Assembly (NCBI RefSeq): GCF_021513275.1
Contig: NZ_CP090978.1
Span: 3,534,001-3,598,000 of the forward strand
Origin: Paenibacillus hexagrammi
GTDB taxonomy: Bacteria; Bacillota; Bacilli; Paenibacillales; NBRC-103111
Direction of reading: 5' to 3'
Length of the DNA stretch: 64,000 nt
How positions within the stretch are numbered: the stretch's first letter is position 1; every line of letters begins with the position of its first letter. The notes beneath the pieces were generated by a model. That model did no database searches. It saw only the letters and a program-made list of their open reading frames with translations, and was not told the DNA's origin. Both the position numbers and the translations under genes were made by a program. Shown in pieces: positions 20,982-32,184 of this stretch.

Positions 20982-23900
20982 CTATTCAAGTATTTTTCTA
21001 GCCATTGCCGCCAAGTCTTCAATGTCAATCTTGCCATCGTTGTTCAGGTCGGCAGCTTTGTAGCTGTTCCAATCCGAATCGGCGGATGTTTTACCATAGG
21101 CTGCTGCGACCATGCCCAAATCGCCTACGGAGTATTGACCGTCACCGTTCGTATCACCTGGTTTCCTAGTGATGACGGAATCCGTGAACGTTTTCAACGC
21201 TGCAGTGAGTGAGCTTACCGCTTGTTCTACCTGCTGCTGAGTTGCTGCCGTGTTATCCGCTACAGCTTTCGCTTGATCAATTGCTGCTTGAAGCGCTGCT
21301 TTGGTGCCTGCCGGATATTGTCCTACACCGGTTCCCTCTGTTGCCGCATCATGCTTGCTTTGTGCATCGGCAATTAATGCAAGCAGTGCAGCCTTATCAA
21401 CGACTACGCCACTAAGCTGGACGGTATACGATCTGCTGTCTACTTCCTTTTCAATACCGGCTTCATCGGCGATGATACCTTTAGAAAGGGAAATAGTAGA
21501 AGCTGTTGCCGCCGTATCATTCTTGACCTTCCAATGAAGGTTCAATAAGCTGCCGTCGAGATGGGCGTTTTGTCCCAAAGTAGCAACAATGAATCGGACT
21601 TCCCCCTGCTTCTGAGCCTTATCGACAATGACCACTTGATCCGGATTCACGGATTCAGCGGATTCGAATTCCACCTGTGTCGGGTCATACGTAAACGTGA
21701 TATCCTGACCGTAAATATTTTGATCCATGCCGCTTAATCCATAACTCATGTCGAAGTTGGAGCCTTTAGCAGCTTCTGCAGGCCCGCTAAGAACAACACC
21801 GCTAGGTGCAGACGGCCAGACTGGGGCTGTAGTCGAATTACTTGTCGTCAAATAAATTCGGTCGATGATTAGTCCATCTTCCCGTCCCCAGAAATTCAAT
21901 TCATGCGAACCGGTAGGAATATTTAGCGTAGCGCCCCCAGAAGCAGTACTGAGATTCACCCACACCCAGCCAGTGCCGCTGGCTGCCAAACCATTGGTTG
22001 TGAAAGCATACTTGTTATCCAATCCAACATGAACGGAATCGCCATTATAATTGGAGCTATCCGTATTCACCAATGCCCAGACGTTATAATTCCCTGCGGT
22101 GGTAAAATTGATCTTGTATCCTAATCTGGAGCCTGATGCCAGTGTAGCAGCATCTGTACCAGACATAGCGAAACCCGTGTCAGGACCAAAAAGCATTGCT
22201 TTTGTCGTCTGTCCATTAACCATGGACCATGTATGGATCGCTTATCGTGCCATATACGTAGGCAGTAAGCAGAATTAGCTGCAGCAGTCTCTGCCTCAAT
22301 AGCCACTACAACGGGCGAATTGACCGTGACTTGAATATGCGCCGTTGCAGCTTCACCCAGCTCACCTTTAAAGCTGATTGTAACATCCGTCGTTCCGCTG
22401 GCTTTGGCCGTAATCTTGCCGTTACTTACCTCTGCGACAGCAGGACTAGGATTGTTATAGGTTGCGCTTTGAGTCACATCTTGGGTGTGACCATCCCGAA
22501 GTACTCGGCCGTTACCTTATAAGTGGCTGTTTGACCGGCATCCAGAGCAACCGAAGTCTTATCAACGGTAATCTGCTTCACTGTCAGCTCGCTGTTCAAG
22601 TCCTTGACGAGCATATTCAGTGTGTCTGTTTTTCCGCCATAGCTGACGTCAATGCTCGTTGTGCCATAGCCCCCCTCAGTTACAGCCCCGCCCTCGACAT
22701 TGACAATACCGCTTTGCGCCGGGGTTGCAGCAGCTGAGTCGTTACATCTTCGCTTGTTCCATCCGCATAGATCGCCTTGACATTCATTGCAGCTGTATTC
22801 GTTCCTGAAGCTGTGTCAATTTTGTACTTATCCGTATACGCATTGATCGCAATCAGATCATGCGCAGCGCTCTTTTGTGTAAACTGCCAATAATCTACTT
22901 TAAAGAGATTAGCTGATGGGGCTCCCCCTGTATACCATATAGAGGTCATGGACGCCTGCAGCTCCGGAAACATTGGTTGTTTCCGTCTTCCAGCTATTTT
23001 CCCCGCCTGTATTGGTAATGAGGAAGCGTCCCGATCAATGCGCCATCCGCACTGTCCAGATGCAGCTCTACAGTTCCACCGCTCGACCCGCTCGCAACCT
23101 TGGCAGTAAATGTACCTGCGCCGTCTGCCAAAGTCTACTTGGGATGCGGCTGTCCAATCTCCGTCATTGATACTGCTGACTGCCAGATTGATGTCGCTTA
23201 CCATTCCTCCGGGTTCCGTAGTGCTTTCCGTAGAAATACCACCGTTCCACCCAATCGTTTCCGCTTCAACCCTTGTATACGGATTCAAGTTCTTAACCTG
23301 GGAAACACCTGCATAATCGCCGGTAATATTCTGAATCCCCTCCGTTTGAGTCAAAACTCACTTCATTGATGTGTGCATTGCGGTAGCCATGCGGCTGCCC
23401 GCCCATTTGCGGGTACATGCCGCTCTCCCGCCATGGCCTTCGCAAGAGTCTGTGCATGGTAGGTGATATACCATTTCCCGTTAAATTCAAACATCGCGTG
23501 GTGATTGTTACCGCCTACGCCGAAGAAAGTAGCAGGATTCGGCAGGATCGTCTTTTCAAAGGTAAATGGACCCAGCGGATTGTCGCTGACCATGTAGGCA
23601 ATCGTTCCCGTAGGTATATCCGACGGATGCCCTCCTGAGAAATTGGTGCAATACGAATAATAGTATTTCCCGTTATATTTATTGATTCCTGGAATCCTCA
23701 AACAGCCATGGCGGATTGATCGGCTTCACAGAACCTCCTGTTGCAGTCAAGTCCAGGCTTGTCATATCCGCTCCAAGCTAACTCGCGCTGTTCCCGGGTC
23801 GGCATCCTTGCCTGTCGGAACCCCTCCGCCAAAATAGATATAGCCGCTGCCATCATCGTCAACCAGCACCGCAGGGTCGACAGCCATGTGACATCGCTTG

Positions 23901-24445
23901 CCCCTGGCGTGCTTCTGCTAACCAACGGCTTTCCTATGGGGTCCGTAAAAGGCCCAATGGGACTGTCCGCCTCGAGCACACCGATGCCGTTCGCGCTATC
24001 TGCAAAATAGAGGGAAGAACTTTTCCTTGCCGTCTATCGTTTTATGCGCAGCTGCCGGTGCCCAGGAGTTATTGGCCCATTTAGCCGCCCCCTGTCCGCC
24101 TGCTACCGGTATTTCACCGTGATCCGGTCCAGTTCACCATATCGTCAGATGAAACAACGGTAATTTTGTTGATCTTGCCGTAACCATTATCCTTTACGGT
24201 CCCGTCAGCGTTGTATTCAAACACATCATTGGTCATATACACATACACTCTGCCGTTATAGACCATCGCAAAGGGATCGGCGCCAAACTTTTGAGTAAAT
24301 AGCGGGTTGGCTTTGCCGGGTGTTTTAGCCATCGCTGGAGTGAGGTTAGCTGTCGCTGCCTCTACTTGTGCTGTAGCAGGGATGGCTGAATAATAGCTAG
24401 TGTGAACGCCATCGTCATCCCCAGCATTTTCTTCCATTTTTTCAT
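20982..24445 (-). pseudogene. GH43-CBM6 arabinofuranosidase gene, tandem copy 1, multiply frameshifted
   Basis: One gene read over several frames. The true start is the ATG at 24445 (MKKWKKMLGMTM, signal peptide). GH43: base Asp in FGADPFAMVYNG, likely acid Glu in LFEDSGINKYNG, and HHAMFEFNGKWY as in arabinoxylan arabinofuranohydrolases. Then CBM6 (LNPYTRVEAETIGW), two Big_2-like domains, a CBM35-like domain ([21 protein letters not shown]), cohesin-like, FIVAR and dockerin. The last 1.2 kb (20982-22223) is intact. Breaks fall near 24.40, 24.11, 23.98, 23.70, 23.36, 23.02, 22.48-22.68 and 22.26 kb. Each frame keeps family-like sequence, so either recent decay or consensus errors. The 5' half is nearly identical to the copy at 26.6-28.4 kb. 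Confidence 0.8.
22680..24445 (-). repeat. Tandem duplication, unit 1 (with 26583-28364)
   Basis: The GH43, CBM6 and first Ig-domain region matches 26583-28364 almost base for base, at an offset of about 3.91 kb. The stretch 22971-23127 is identical to 26880-27037. Downstream of this the two genes diverge in domain content. Confidence 0.85.
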
Positions 24446-24577
24446 TGATCAACCTCTACCTTTCCATATTGAAGTTTTGTAGTACAGAAGCTCTAGTGAA
24501 TCTGGGGGAGAGCCATCCTTCCATGTACCATTATCAACAGTCTACAGGGACAGCCCTCCCCCTCATTCAAATAAGCA

Positions 24578-24596
24578 ATGTTACATTTTGTATCAA
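24578..24596 (-). promoter_or_regulatory. Degenerate GATAC inverted repeat upstream of tandem copy 1
   Basis: ATGTTAC-ATTTT-GTATCAA, about 130 bases upstream of the copy 1 start. The right arm is perfect and the left arm differs at two positions. It overlaps the read-through tail of copy 2. Confidence 0.45.
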
Positions 24597-26582
24597 GGAG
24601 GGGCAGATGTTTACTTCTCTCAAGAATTTTCTTAGCCACTGCTGCAAGGTCTTCGATATCAACCTTACCGTCATTGTTCAAGTCCGCATTCTTGTAGCTA
24701 GACCAATCTGGATCAGCAGAAGTTTTCCTCCAACGCTGCTGCAACCATACCCAAATCGCCTACGGAATAATGACCGTCACCGTTGGTATCACCAGGCTGC
24801 GTGGTGATGATCGAATCCGTAAACGTTTTCAGCGCTGCAGTCAGTGCATTCACCGCATCCTCTACCTGCTGCTGAGTTGCCTCCGTATTCTCTGCTACAG
24901 CCTTCGCTTGATCAATCGCTGCTTGAAGCGTTGCTTTGGAGCCTGCCGGATATTGACCTGCGCCGGTTCCCTCCGTTGCCGCATCATGTTTGCTTTGAGC
25001 ATCGCTAATTAATGTAAGGAGAGCAGTTTTGTCAACAACGACATTGCTAAGCTGAACCGTGTAATGTCTTACTCCGCCAAATCACTTTCAGCCCCTGATT
25101 CATTAGCGATCACTGCATGGGATAAAGAGATCGTAGATGCAGAAGCCTGAGTATCAGATTTTACTTTCCAATGCATGTTCAGAAGACTGCCATCAAGTTG
25201 GGCGTTTTGTCCGATTGTAGCTACAATGAACCGAACTTCCCCTGCTTCTGAGTCTTGTCAACGATTACTACTTCATCCGGTTTCTCGGAGTCGGCAAGAT
25301 ACGAATTCCAGTTGGGCAGGATCATAAGTAAACGTTACATCCTGGGCGTAAATATTTTTGGTCCATACCGCTTAAGCCATAAGGTTCAAATCAAAAGCTG
25401 CCCCCTAGAAGCTTCTGCCGGCCCTTGAAGAACCGCACCTTGAGGAGCTGTAACTGTGACCTCAGCTTCTGCTTTCTTGCCCGAGCCATCCTGCGCTGTT
25501 GCTGTAATTGTTGCCGTACCGGCTGCTACCGCCGTTACGTTCCCCAATTCGTCAACCGTTGCTACTGCTTGATTGCTGGATGTCCATGTCAAATTCTTAT
25601 TGGTTGCATTCTCAGGAGCCACTGAGGCTGCAATCGTTCCATTAGTTCCTGCTTGAAGGGTCAATGCTTCAGGAGCTAATGTAATACCGGATACCGATAC
25701 TGACGCCGGTGCAGAAGTATCTAAGAGAAAACATCGTCGACGTAAAAATCCATGAGGTCATTGGTTTGGCTGGGATTTTGAACCCAAGATGTCTCGACGA
25801 AAATGGCAGGTCTGCTAAAGACGGCATCTGCTGGAACGGTAACCGTTCCTTCGATAGTTCCCCAGACCCCTTTGGTGATGGTGCCATGCCCAAAATCTTT
25901 GTACTGCCACCATGATGTATCAGATTGACTCATATTAACCGGATCTTCATTTCGAAGGGTAAGGTTAAATTGTCTAAGTAGCAGGACCAGAAGTCATATT
26001 TAACCTTCGCGGAATACTTATAGGTCACGCCTGCTTTCACTTTTCCGTCAACGGATTGCTTAGGTCCGGAGCCAGTTGTCTTTCTGCCGGCAACATACAA
26101 ACTGTGCGATCCGCTATATAAAACTTGATCCCGGAAACGGATAGATTCGCCGTATCATTTACGGTCCACGGTGATTGACCATTCTCAAACCCGCCGTTTT
26201 CCAGCAGCTCCGTCAGCTTGGTAACCGTTATGGATAACTGGGTTGTGACGGGTTCACCTAATGCGCCTTTAAAGCTCACAGTTACAATTGTTGTACCGTT
26301 TGACTTGGCCGTAATCTTTACCGTTAGTCACTTCGGCAATCTCCGGATGGAGGGTTGCTGTAAGTTGCCGCATTGGTCACATCCACAGTACGACCATCCA
26401 TATAATTCGGCCGTTATGGTAAAAGGATTTCGCACCTCCAGACCACAGTGATATCGTGCTGTTATCAGCTGTAAGCTTCTTCACCGTCAGCTCGCTGTTT
26501 AGATCCTTGACTAGCATATTCAGCGTGTCTGTTTTTCCGCCATAGTTAACGTCAATGCTCGTTGTGCCATAGCCCACTCCGG

Positions 26583-28364
26583 TTACTGTCCCGCCCGTGA
26601 CATTGACAATACCGCTTTGTGCTGGGCTTGCAGCCGCTTGCAGGTCGTTACATCTTCGCTTGTTCCATCCGCATAGATCGCCTTCACATTCATTGCAGCT
26701 GTATTCGTCCCTGAAGCTGTATCGATTTTGTACTTATCCGTATACCGCATTGATCGCAACCAGATCATGGGCAGCGCTCTTTTGTGCAAGAATTGCCAAT
26801 AATCCATTTTAAAAGAGATTATCTGCCGGTGCTCCCCTATATACCATATAGAGGTCATGGACGCCTGCAGCTCCGGTAACATTGGTTGTTTCCGTCTTCC
26901 AGCTATTTTCCCCGCCTGTATTGGTAATGAGGAAGCGTCCCGATCAATGCGCCATCCGCACTGTCCAGATGCAGCTCTACAGTTCCACCGCTCGACCCGC
27001 TCGCAACCTTGGCAGTAAATGTACCTGCGCCGTCTGCAAAAAGTCTACTTTGGATGCGGCTGTCCAATCTCCATCATTGATACTGCTGACTGCCAGATTG
27101 ATGTCACTTACCATTCCTCCGGGTTCCGTGGTGCTCTCCGTGGAAATGCCTCCGTTCCACCCAATCGTTTCCGCTTCAACCCTTGTATACGGATTCAAGT
27201 TTTTAACCTGCGAAACACCTGCATAATCGCCGGTAATATTCTGAATCACTCCGTTTGAGTCAAAGCTCACCTCATTGATGTAGTGCATTGCGGTACCCAA
27301 TGCCGGCTGCCCCCCCATTTGCGGGTACATGCCGCTTTCCGCCATGGCCTTCGCGAGCGTCTGCGCATGGTAGGTGATATACCATTTCCCGTTAAATTCA
27401 AACATCGCATGGTGATTGTTACCGCCTACGCCGAAGAAAGTAGCAGGGTTCGGCAGGATCGTCTTTTTCAAAGGTAAATGGACCGAGCGAGGTTGTCGCT
27501 GACCATGTAGGCAATCGTTCCCGTAGGTATATCCGACGGATGTCCTCCTGAGAAAATTGGTGCAATAGGAGATAATAGTATTTTCCGTTATATTTGTTGA
27601 TTCCTGAATCCTCAAACAGCCATGGCGGATTAATCGGCTTCACAGAACCTCCTGTTGCAGTCAAGTCCAGGCTTGTCATATCCGCTCCAAGCTTGGCGAC
27701 TCGCGCGGTTCCCAGGTCGGCGTCCTTGCCTGTCGGAACCCCACCGCCAAAATAAATATAGCCGCTGCCATCATCGTCAACCAGCACCCCGCAGGGTCGG
27801 ACAGCCATGTAACATCACTAGCTCCTGGCGTGCTTCTACTGACTAGCGGCTTTCCTATCCGGGTCTTTGAGAGGGGCCTATGGGACTGTCCGCTTCGAGC
27901 ACACCGATGCCGTTTGCACTATCCGCAAAATAGAGAAAGAACTTTTCCTTGCCGTCTATCGTTTTATGCGCAGCTGCCGGTGCCCAGGAGTTATTGGCCC
28001 ATTTAGCCGCACCCTGCCCCCTGCTACAGGGATTTCGCCATGATCGGTCCAGTTCACCATATCATCGGACGAAACGACCGTAATCTTATTAATTTTGCCA
28101 TATCCATTATCCTTTACGGTCCCGTCAGCGTTGTATTCAAACACATCATTGGTCATATACACATACACTCTGCCGTTATAGACCATCGCAAATGGATCGG
28201 CGCCAAACTTTTGAGTAAATGAGGGGTTGGCTTTGCCGGGTGTTTTAGCCAACGCTGGAGTGAGGGGTAGTTGTCGCTGCCTCTACTTGTGCTGTAGCAG
28301 GGATGGCTGTAATAGCTAACGATAACGCCATCGTCATCCCCAGCATTTTCTTCCATTTCTTCAT
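26583..28364 (-). repeat. Tandem duplication, unit 2 (with 22680-24445)
   Basis: Second copy of the GH43-CBM6-Ig region. It shares with unit 1 an extra C in the ALIGTLP coding stretch (near 26.93 and 23.02 kb), judged against the related GH43 gene at 14.3-17.5 kb. Other indels are private to each unit. Confidence 0.85.
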
Positions 28365-28498
28365 TGAACAACCTCTACCTTTCCATATTGTTTTGAGCTA
28401 CAGAAGCTCCAGTGAATCTCCGCTGCTTAGTAGGGTCTTCCACTCACCTCCTTGATCTGTTTTTATCATCATCATGAGAGCATCATTTAAATTTACTT

Positions 28499-28521
28499 AT
28501 TTTTACATATTATGTAAAAAT
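28499..28521. promoter_or_regulatory. AT-rich palindrome in the promoter region of tandem copy 2
   Basis: ATTTTTACATA and TATGTAAAAAT form perfect 11-base arms around one base, about 135 bases upstream of the GH43 start. It may be an operator or an upstream promoter element; no consensus is known to me. The rest of 28365-28803 shows no gene. Confidence 0.45.
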
Positions 28522-28629
28522 TTGATACTCACATATCAACTGTATCATTCTAGCCTTCATATAAAAATAGAATTTTTTTTAATAAAACTAGATTTATTTT
28601 CGAAGCTTACCGATTTCAGACTCCTCCGA

Positions 28630-28675
28630 ATAAAACGCTTCCAATAACATAAATACGAGATACAATTTGTATCAC
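28630..28675 (-). promoter_or_regulatory. cre-like box and GATAC inverted repeat upstream of tandem copy 2
   Basis: ATAAAACGCTTCCA at 28630-28643 matches 12 of 14 of the cre consensus. GAGATAC-AATTT-GTATCAC at 28657-28675 has a perfect GATAC-N5-GTATC core. The side-by-side arrangement recurs at 40.87 and 57.39 kb. Confidence 0.6.
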
Positions 28676-28803
28676 AACGGACATGCGATTCCCTACCTCA
28701 TTAACTTTCGCTTAGCCAAAGGTTCTTCATTGCCGCCTTTGCCCCTGGCAGCTGTAACCGTCGCCGTACTAGAAGCCGGACCATCCAGGCCCAGCCGCGG
28801 CTC

Positions 28804-30428
28804 TTATTTCCGCACAATTTCACGATATTCCAACGGGGTCATACCTGTTATTTTTTTAAAAAACCGGGTAAACGAATGTGGAGTTTCATACCCCACCCGA
28901 GCGCCTACCTCTGCAATTTTCAATTCGTCCTGCTTAAGTAAATCCTTGGATATTTCGATTCGAACCTCGTCCATATACTCAGATAGATTCACTCCGCATT
29001 CCTGTTTAAACAGTCGTGATAAGTAGGAAGGGTTGAAGTGAATCACGCCGGTAAACGTACGAGTGACAAATCCTCTCCGATATGTTCCTCAATGTACGAG
29101 CGTACCTTATCTATTGCTGCTGCCGCCCTATTGAGTTCTCCGCTCAATCGAAGATCAAATAAGGATACCGCCTTTTTCTTCAAATACTCGAATCTGTCTA
29201 TCCAAGAAGCATGCATATCCCCCTGCATGAGAGCGCTTATCGATACCTTATCGTGCAGCTCCCAACGATTCACATAGGATAGAAGAATAAGGGCGATCGT
29301 ATAGTAAAGCTCCAATAAAAAGGGGCCTCCATTAGCGCTATCACGAAGTGCCATCCCGGTTAGCTCATCCAGCAGCTGTAAAAAGAACTCTCTTCTTCCC
29401 CTTCAAGATGAACGGCCAAGAGCTCTGTCTTCTCCTTCAATAACCGTGATTGTGCAGCGGTCTCAATGGTTTCCATATGGATGGTCTGTACCAATTGGGC
29501 TCCGTCTCCACCCCGCTTATGCTGTTGATTTCGAATCCGATCGTGTACGGCTGAAAGCTGCCTCCATTCACTAGGGTCCGCACAGATTGTTACCGCAAAA
29601 TTCATTCCCAGTGAGTCGGCGGTTGCCCGTTGAATGAGCTCGAATTGGCCCTCCAGAAATTTTACTGTACGTGCATAGGGATCACTTCCGTCCTCTGCGC
29701 TGTCATGGATCGGTTGGATCAACCAGATAAGGTCCCCATATCGGTCGATGATGCCGAGGCATCGCGTTCGTTCCGCCAAGAAGGAGTCTGTCAAGAATTT
29801 CACGGCAAGCGCAGCATCTTGACTTTCGGCCAAACGAATCATGCAGACTGGTATGCTGCAGCTCGCAAAAAGCCATAATTACCGGTACAGAAGGATTGAG
29901 ATGAATACCTAATTTACGAAAATCAATGTCCAATTCTTCCGCATCCCGCGTTCCTGCAGCAAATAACGGAAATAGTTGCCTTGTGCGAGTGTTTCCAGCG
30001 TGGTGAGCTTCTCTTTCGAATCTTTAATGAGATTATTGAATTTCAAGCTATTTTCCAAATCAGCGATAGCTTCAGTAACTTTTTTGATAATGGTGTCGTA
30101 GCCCTCGCTCTTAAGGGAGGTAACTAACCCCTGGCGTTTGAATGGCTTGATATATATAATCAAAGTCGTTATACCCGGTCAAAAATATAATTTTGCAATG
30201 CTCCCAGTTGCTTCGAATTGTTTGCATAAGCTTCAGGCCGTCCATGCCTGGCATTCGAATGTCGCTTAATACGATATCCACTCTCGTACTGCGCATCAGA
30301 TCCAGAGCTTCCAAGCCGGAGTATGCTTTATATACATCGAGTCCAAGATTCAATTGGCTGAACACGCCAAAGAGTCCGTCCGTAATAATCTCCTCATCAT
30401 CGACAATCAGCATTCTATACATAGGCAT
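28804..30428 (-). pseudogene. YesN-type response regulator (REC plus AraC HTH), multiply frameshifted
   Basis: Cytoplasmic response regulator of about 540 aa when joined. The N-terminal receiver has LIVDDEE, phospho-acceptor Asp in DIVLSDIRMPGMDGL, and IIFLTGY. A long middle region follows, then a C-terminal AraC-type DNA-binding domain with FNPSYLSRLFKQECGVNLSEY and VGYETPHSFTRFFKKITGMTP. The start is the ATG at 30428 (overlapping the kinase stop as TGATG) or the ATG at 30422. Breaks lie near 30115 (extra base), 29945, 29870, 29385 and 29045. Because all frames still encode the family, sequence errors are likelier than decay. It probably activates carbohydrate genes nearby when phosphorylated by the adjacent kinase. 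Confidence 0.82.
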
Positions 30429-32184
30429 CACCTCTCTTTGCGGGAAATTCGGATGATCACTTTCAACCCACCAAGTGCTCCTCGAGATACCTCTAAGCCG
30501 TGTCCTTCCCCAAATGTGAGTCTTAAACGCCGGTGAATATTAACCATCCCGGTTATCTCCATATGCTCATTATTTTTTCAGAGATTCAGCGATATCATGT
30601 AAAAGCTCATCGGTTAGACCGTTACCGTTATCTTCGACAACTACGCGGATTTCTGTATCGGTCAGATCAAATCGCACGGCGACAACGCCGCCGCTCGACA
30701 TACGCTCTAAACTGTGCTCGAAAGCATTCTCAAGGATAGGCTGCACGATTAAACGGGGAACTTTCACATGTTCAACGGCTTTGGGCAGCTCTTCAAACTG
30801 TACTTGAATTCTTCTGGAAAACCGGAGCTGCTGGATCTCACTATAGACCCATGCATGATGAATTTCATCCACTAATGGAATTTCATCGGATGCATTCCTA
30901 GTTACAAACTGGAAATACTCACCAAGCTGCTTCGTAAATAACTCGATTCGCTCCAAGTCCCCTGTTTTTTGCCATCGTGCTAAGGATAAAGAAGCTATTA
31001 AAGAGAAAATGCGGATTAATCTGTGATTGCAGCTGCTTCAGCTCCGCTCTCTGAGCCATAATCTTCTGCTTGTAAACTTGATTAATCAGGTTCCGAAGTG
31101 TATCTACCATTTGATTAAATCTTCCGTACAAATAACCAAACTCATCTTTGGTTCCATGCTCGATAACCAGGTTAAGATCCCCATTTTCCAGACGTTTGAA
31201 GCTTCTCATTAGCAATAGTAAAGGCTTATGGATAACCTTATAGGTCGAAATCGCATACAAAGCAATGAAAACAAAAGTTGCAGCAGCCAGCAGCCAGGCC
31301 CACGCATAAATCTTATTCAGCGGCTTATGAATGATCTGTTCAGGAATGAAACGATAAATGGACATATTTAGACTTTTGGAGTTCGCATTTGCCATGTAAT
31401 AACGATTACCCGAAAGTTCATAGGTATGGGAGGTTTCAATGGATGCCTGGCCCAGACCACGGACTAAATCAAGCGCAGCTTGTTTCATATACACGGTAGA
31501 TCCGCTTGCTAGAACGAAGTCGCTCTTTCCGGAAATCAGCAGCGTACCGCTTCCCGTGTACGTATTAAATTGATTTAACGCCTCTCCCAGCTTTTTCGTA
31601 TCAAGTTCAATGTCGATGATGAAGAGCGGTCTGTTCCCTTCTGTTGTGCTTTGCTTTAGAGCACTCAAGTAAAGCCCGTCATTCCAATCGATAATTTGAC
31701 TGCCGGCACCATAGACCGGTCGAATCCCGTCATACTTCTCGGCATCGAACTGACCGACTCCGGTTAAAGAAGAAACAGATTTTGAAATGGGGCCAATATG
31801 AACGCTAACCTCCTTGATGTACATGCTGCTGTTCTGAACCATGCTCAGCCGTTTCGAGAGCATATTTATTTTGTCCATACGTCCAATGTTATCCATGGTC
31901 TTCCATGTAAACACGATTTCATTCAAGTCCTCGTCTTCCAGCAGACCATACTGAAGCAGCTTCAATCTTTCGATTTCATTCGCAAAATCAGTAAGATAGA
32001 ATTTAATTTGAGATACCGCATTTTTGGAAATGTCCTCACTAGTTGTCTGTAGGATCCATCCGTAAAGAAAGACACCGAACGTTATGATGGGGAGCATTAT
32101 AAGCAAAAAAGTGATGATCATTCTAACAAAAATCGTATTTCGAAATTCAAAGGGTTGATGTCTATTCCTTTCTCTTCGATGCAT
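30428..32184 (-). CDS. YesM-type sensor histidine kinase (two frameshifts)
   Basis: Membrane sensor kinase of about 585 aa. Membrane segment near residues 20-42, extracellular sensor region about 45-290, second membrane segment about 293-315, HAMP about 315-365, then the His_kinase domain with the phospho-acceptor His in QINPHFLFNS, then the ATPase domain with VQPILENAFEHSL and VVEDNGNGL. Two breaks, each fixed by removing one A from a run of six: 30965-30970 (restoring AKTGDLERIEL) and 30573-30578 (restoring NNEHMEITGMVNIHRRLRLTFGEG). The true stop is then the TGA at 30428. The start overlaps the upstream binding-protein stop by 23 bases and the stop overlaps the regulator start, so all three genes are one coupled operon. 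The signal is probably extracellular sugar presented by the binding protein. Confidence 0.87.

Larger units (their letters stand above)
24493..28364 (-). pseudogene. GH43-CBM6 arabinofuranosidase gene, tandem copy 2, multiply frameshifted
   Basis: Start ATG at 28364 with an intact signal peptide (MKKWKKMLGMTMALSLAITA). Same GH43, CBM6 and Ig region as copy 1, but then a CBM4_9-type domain (NGGFENGQSPW near 26.18 kb to FYVDDVFS near 25.72 kb) and a Big_2 domain (25.4-25.66 kb) instead of the CBM35-like domain. Cohesin-like (about 25.06-25.42 kb), FIVAR (24.77-25.01 kb) and dockerin (24.62-24.8 kb) follow. At least ten frame breaks are spread over it, more than in any other gene here. The dockerin lacks its stop after KKILE and reads on to 24493. 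If intact it would be an arabinose-releasing enzyme of about 1290 aa. Confidence 0.78.

Noticed and set aside
28693-28803. In-frame extension of about 36 codons after the response regulator stop
   Set aside because: The TAA after REIVRK fits the normal AraC-domain end, and the extension shows no recognisable domain.
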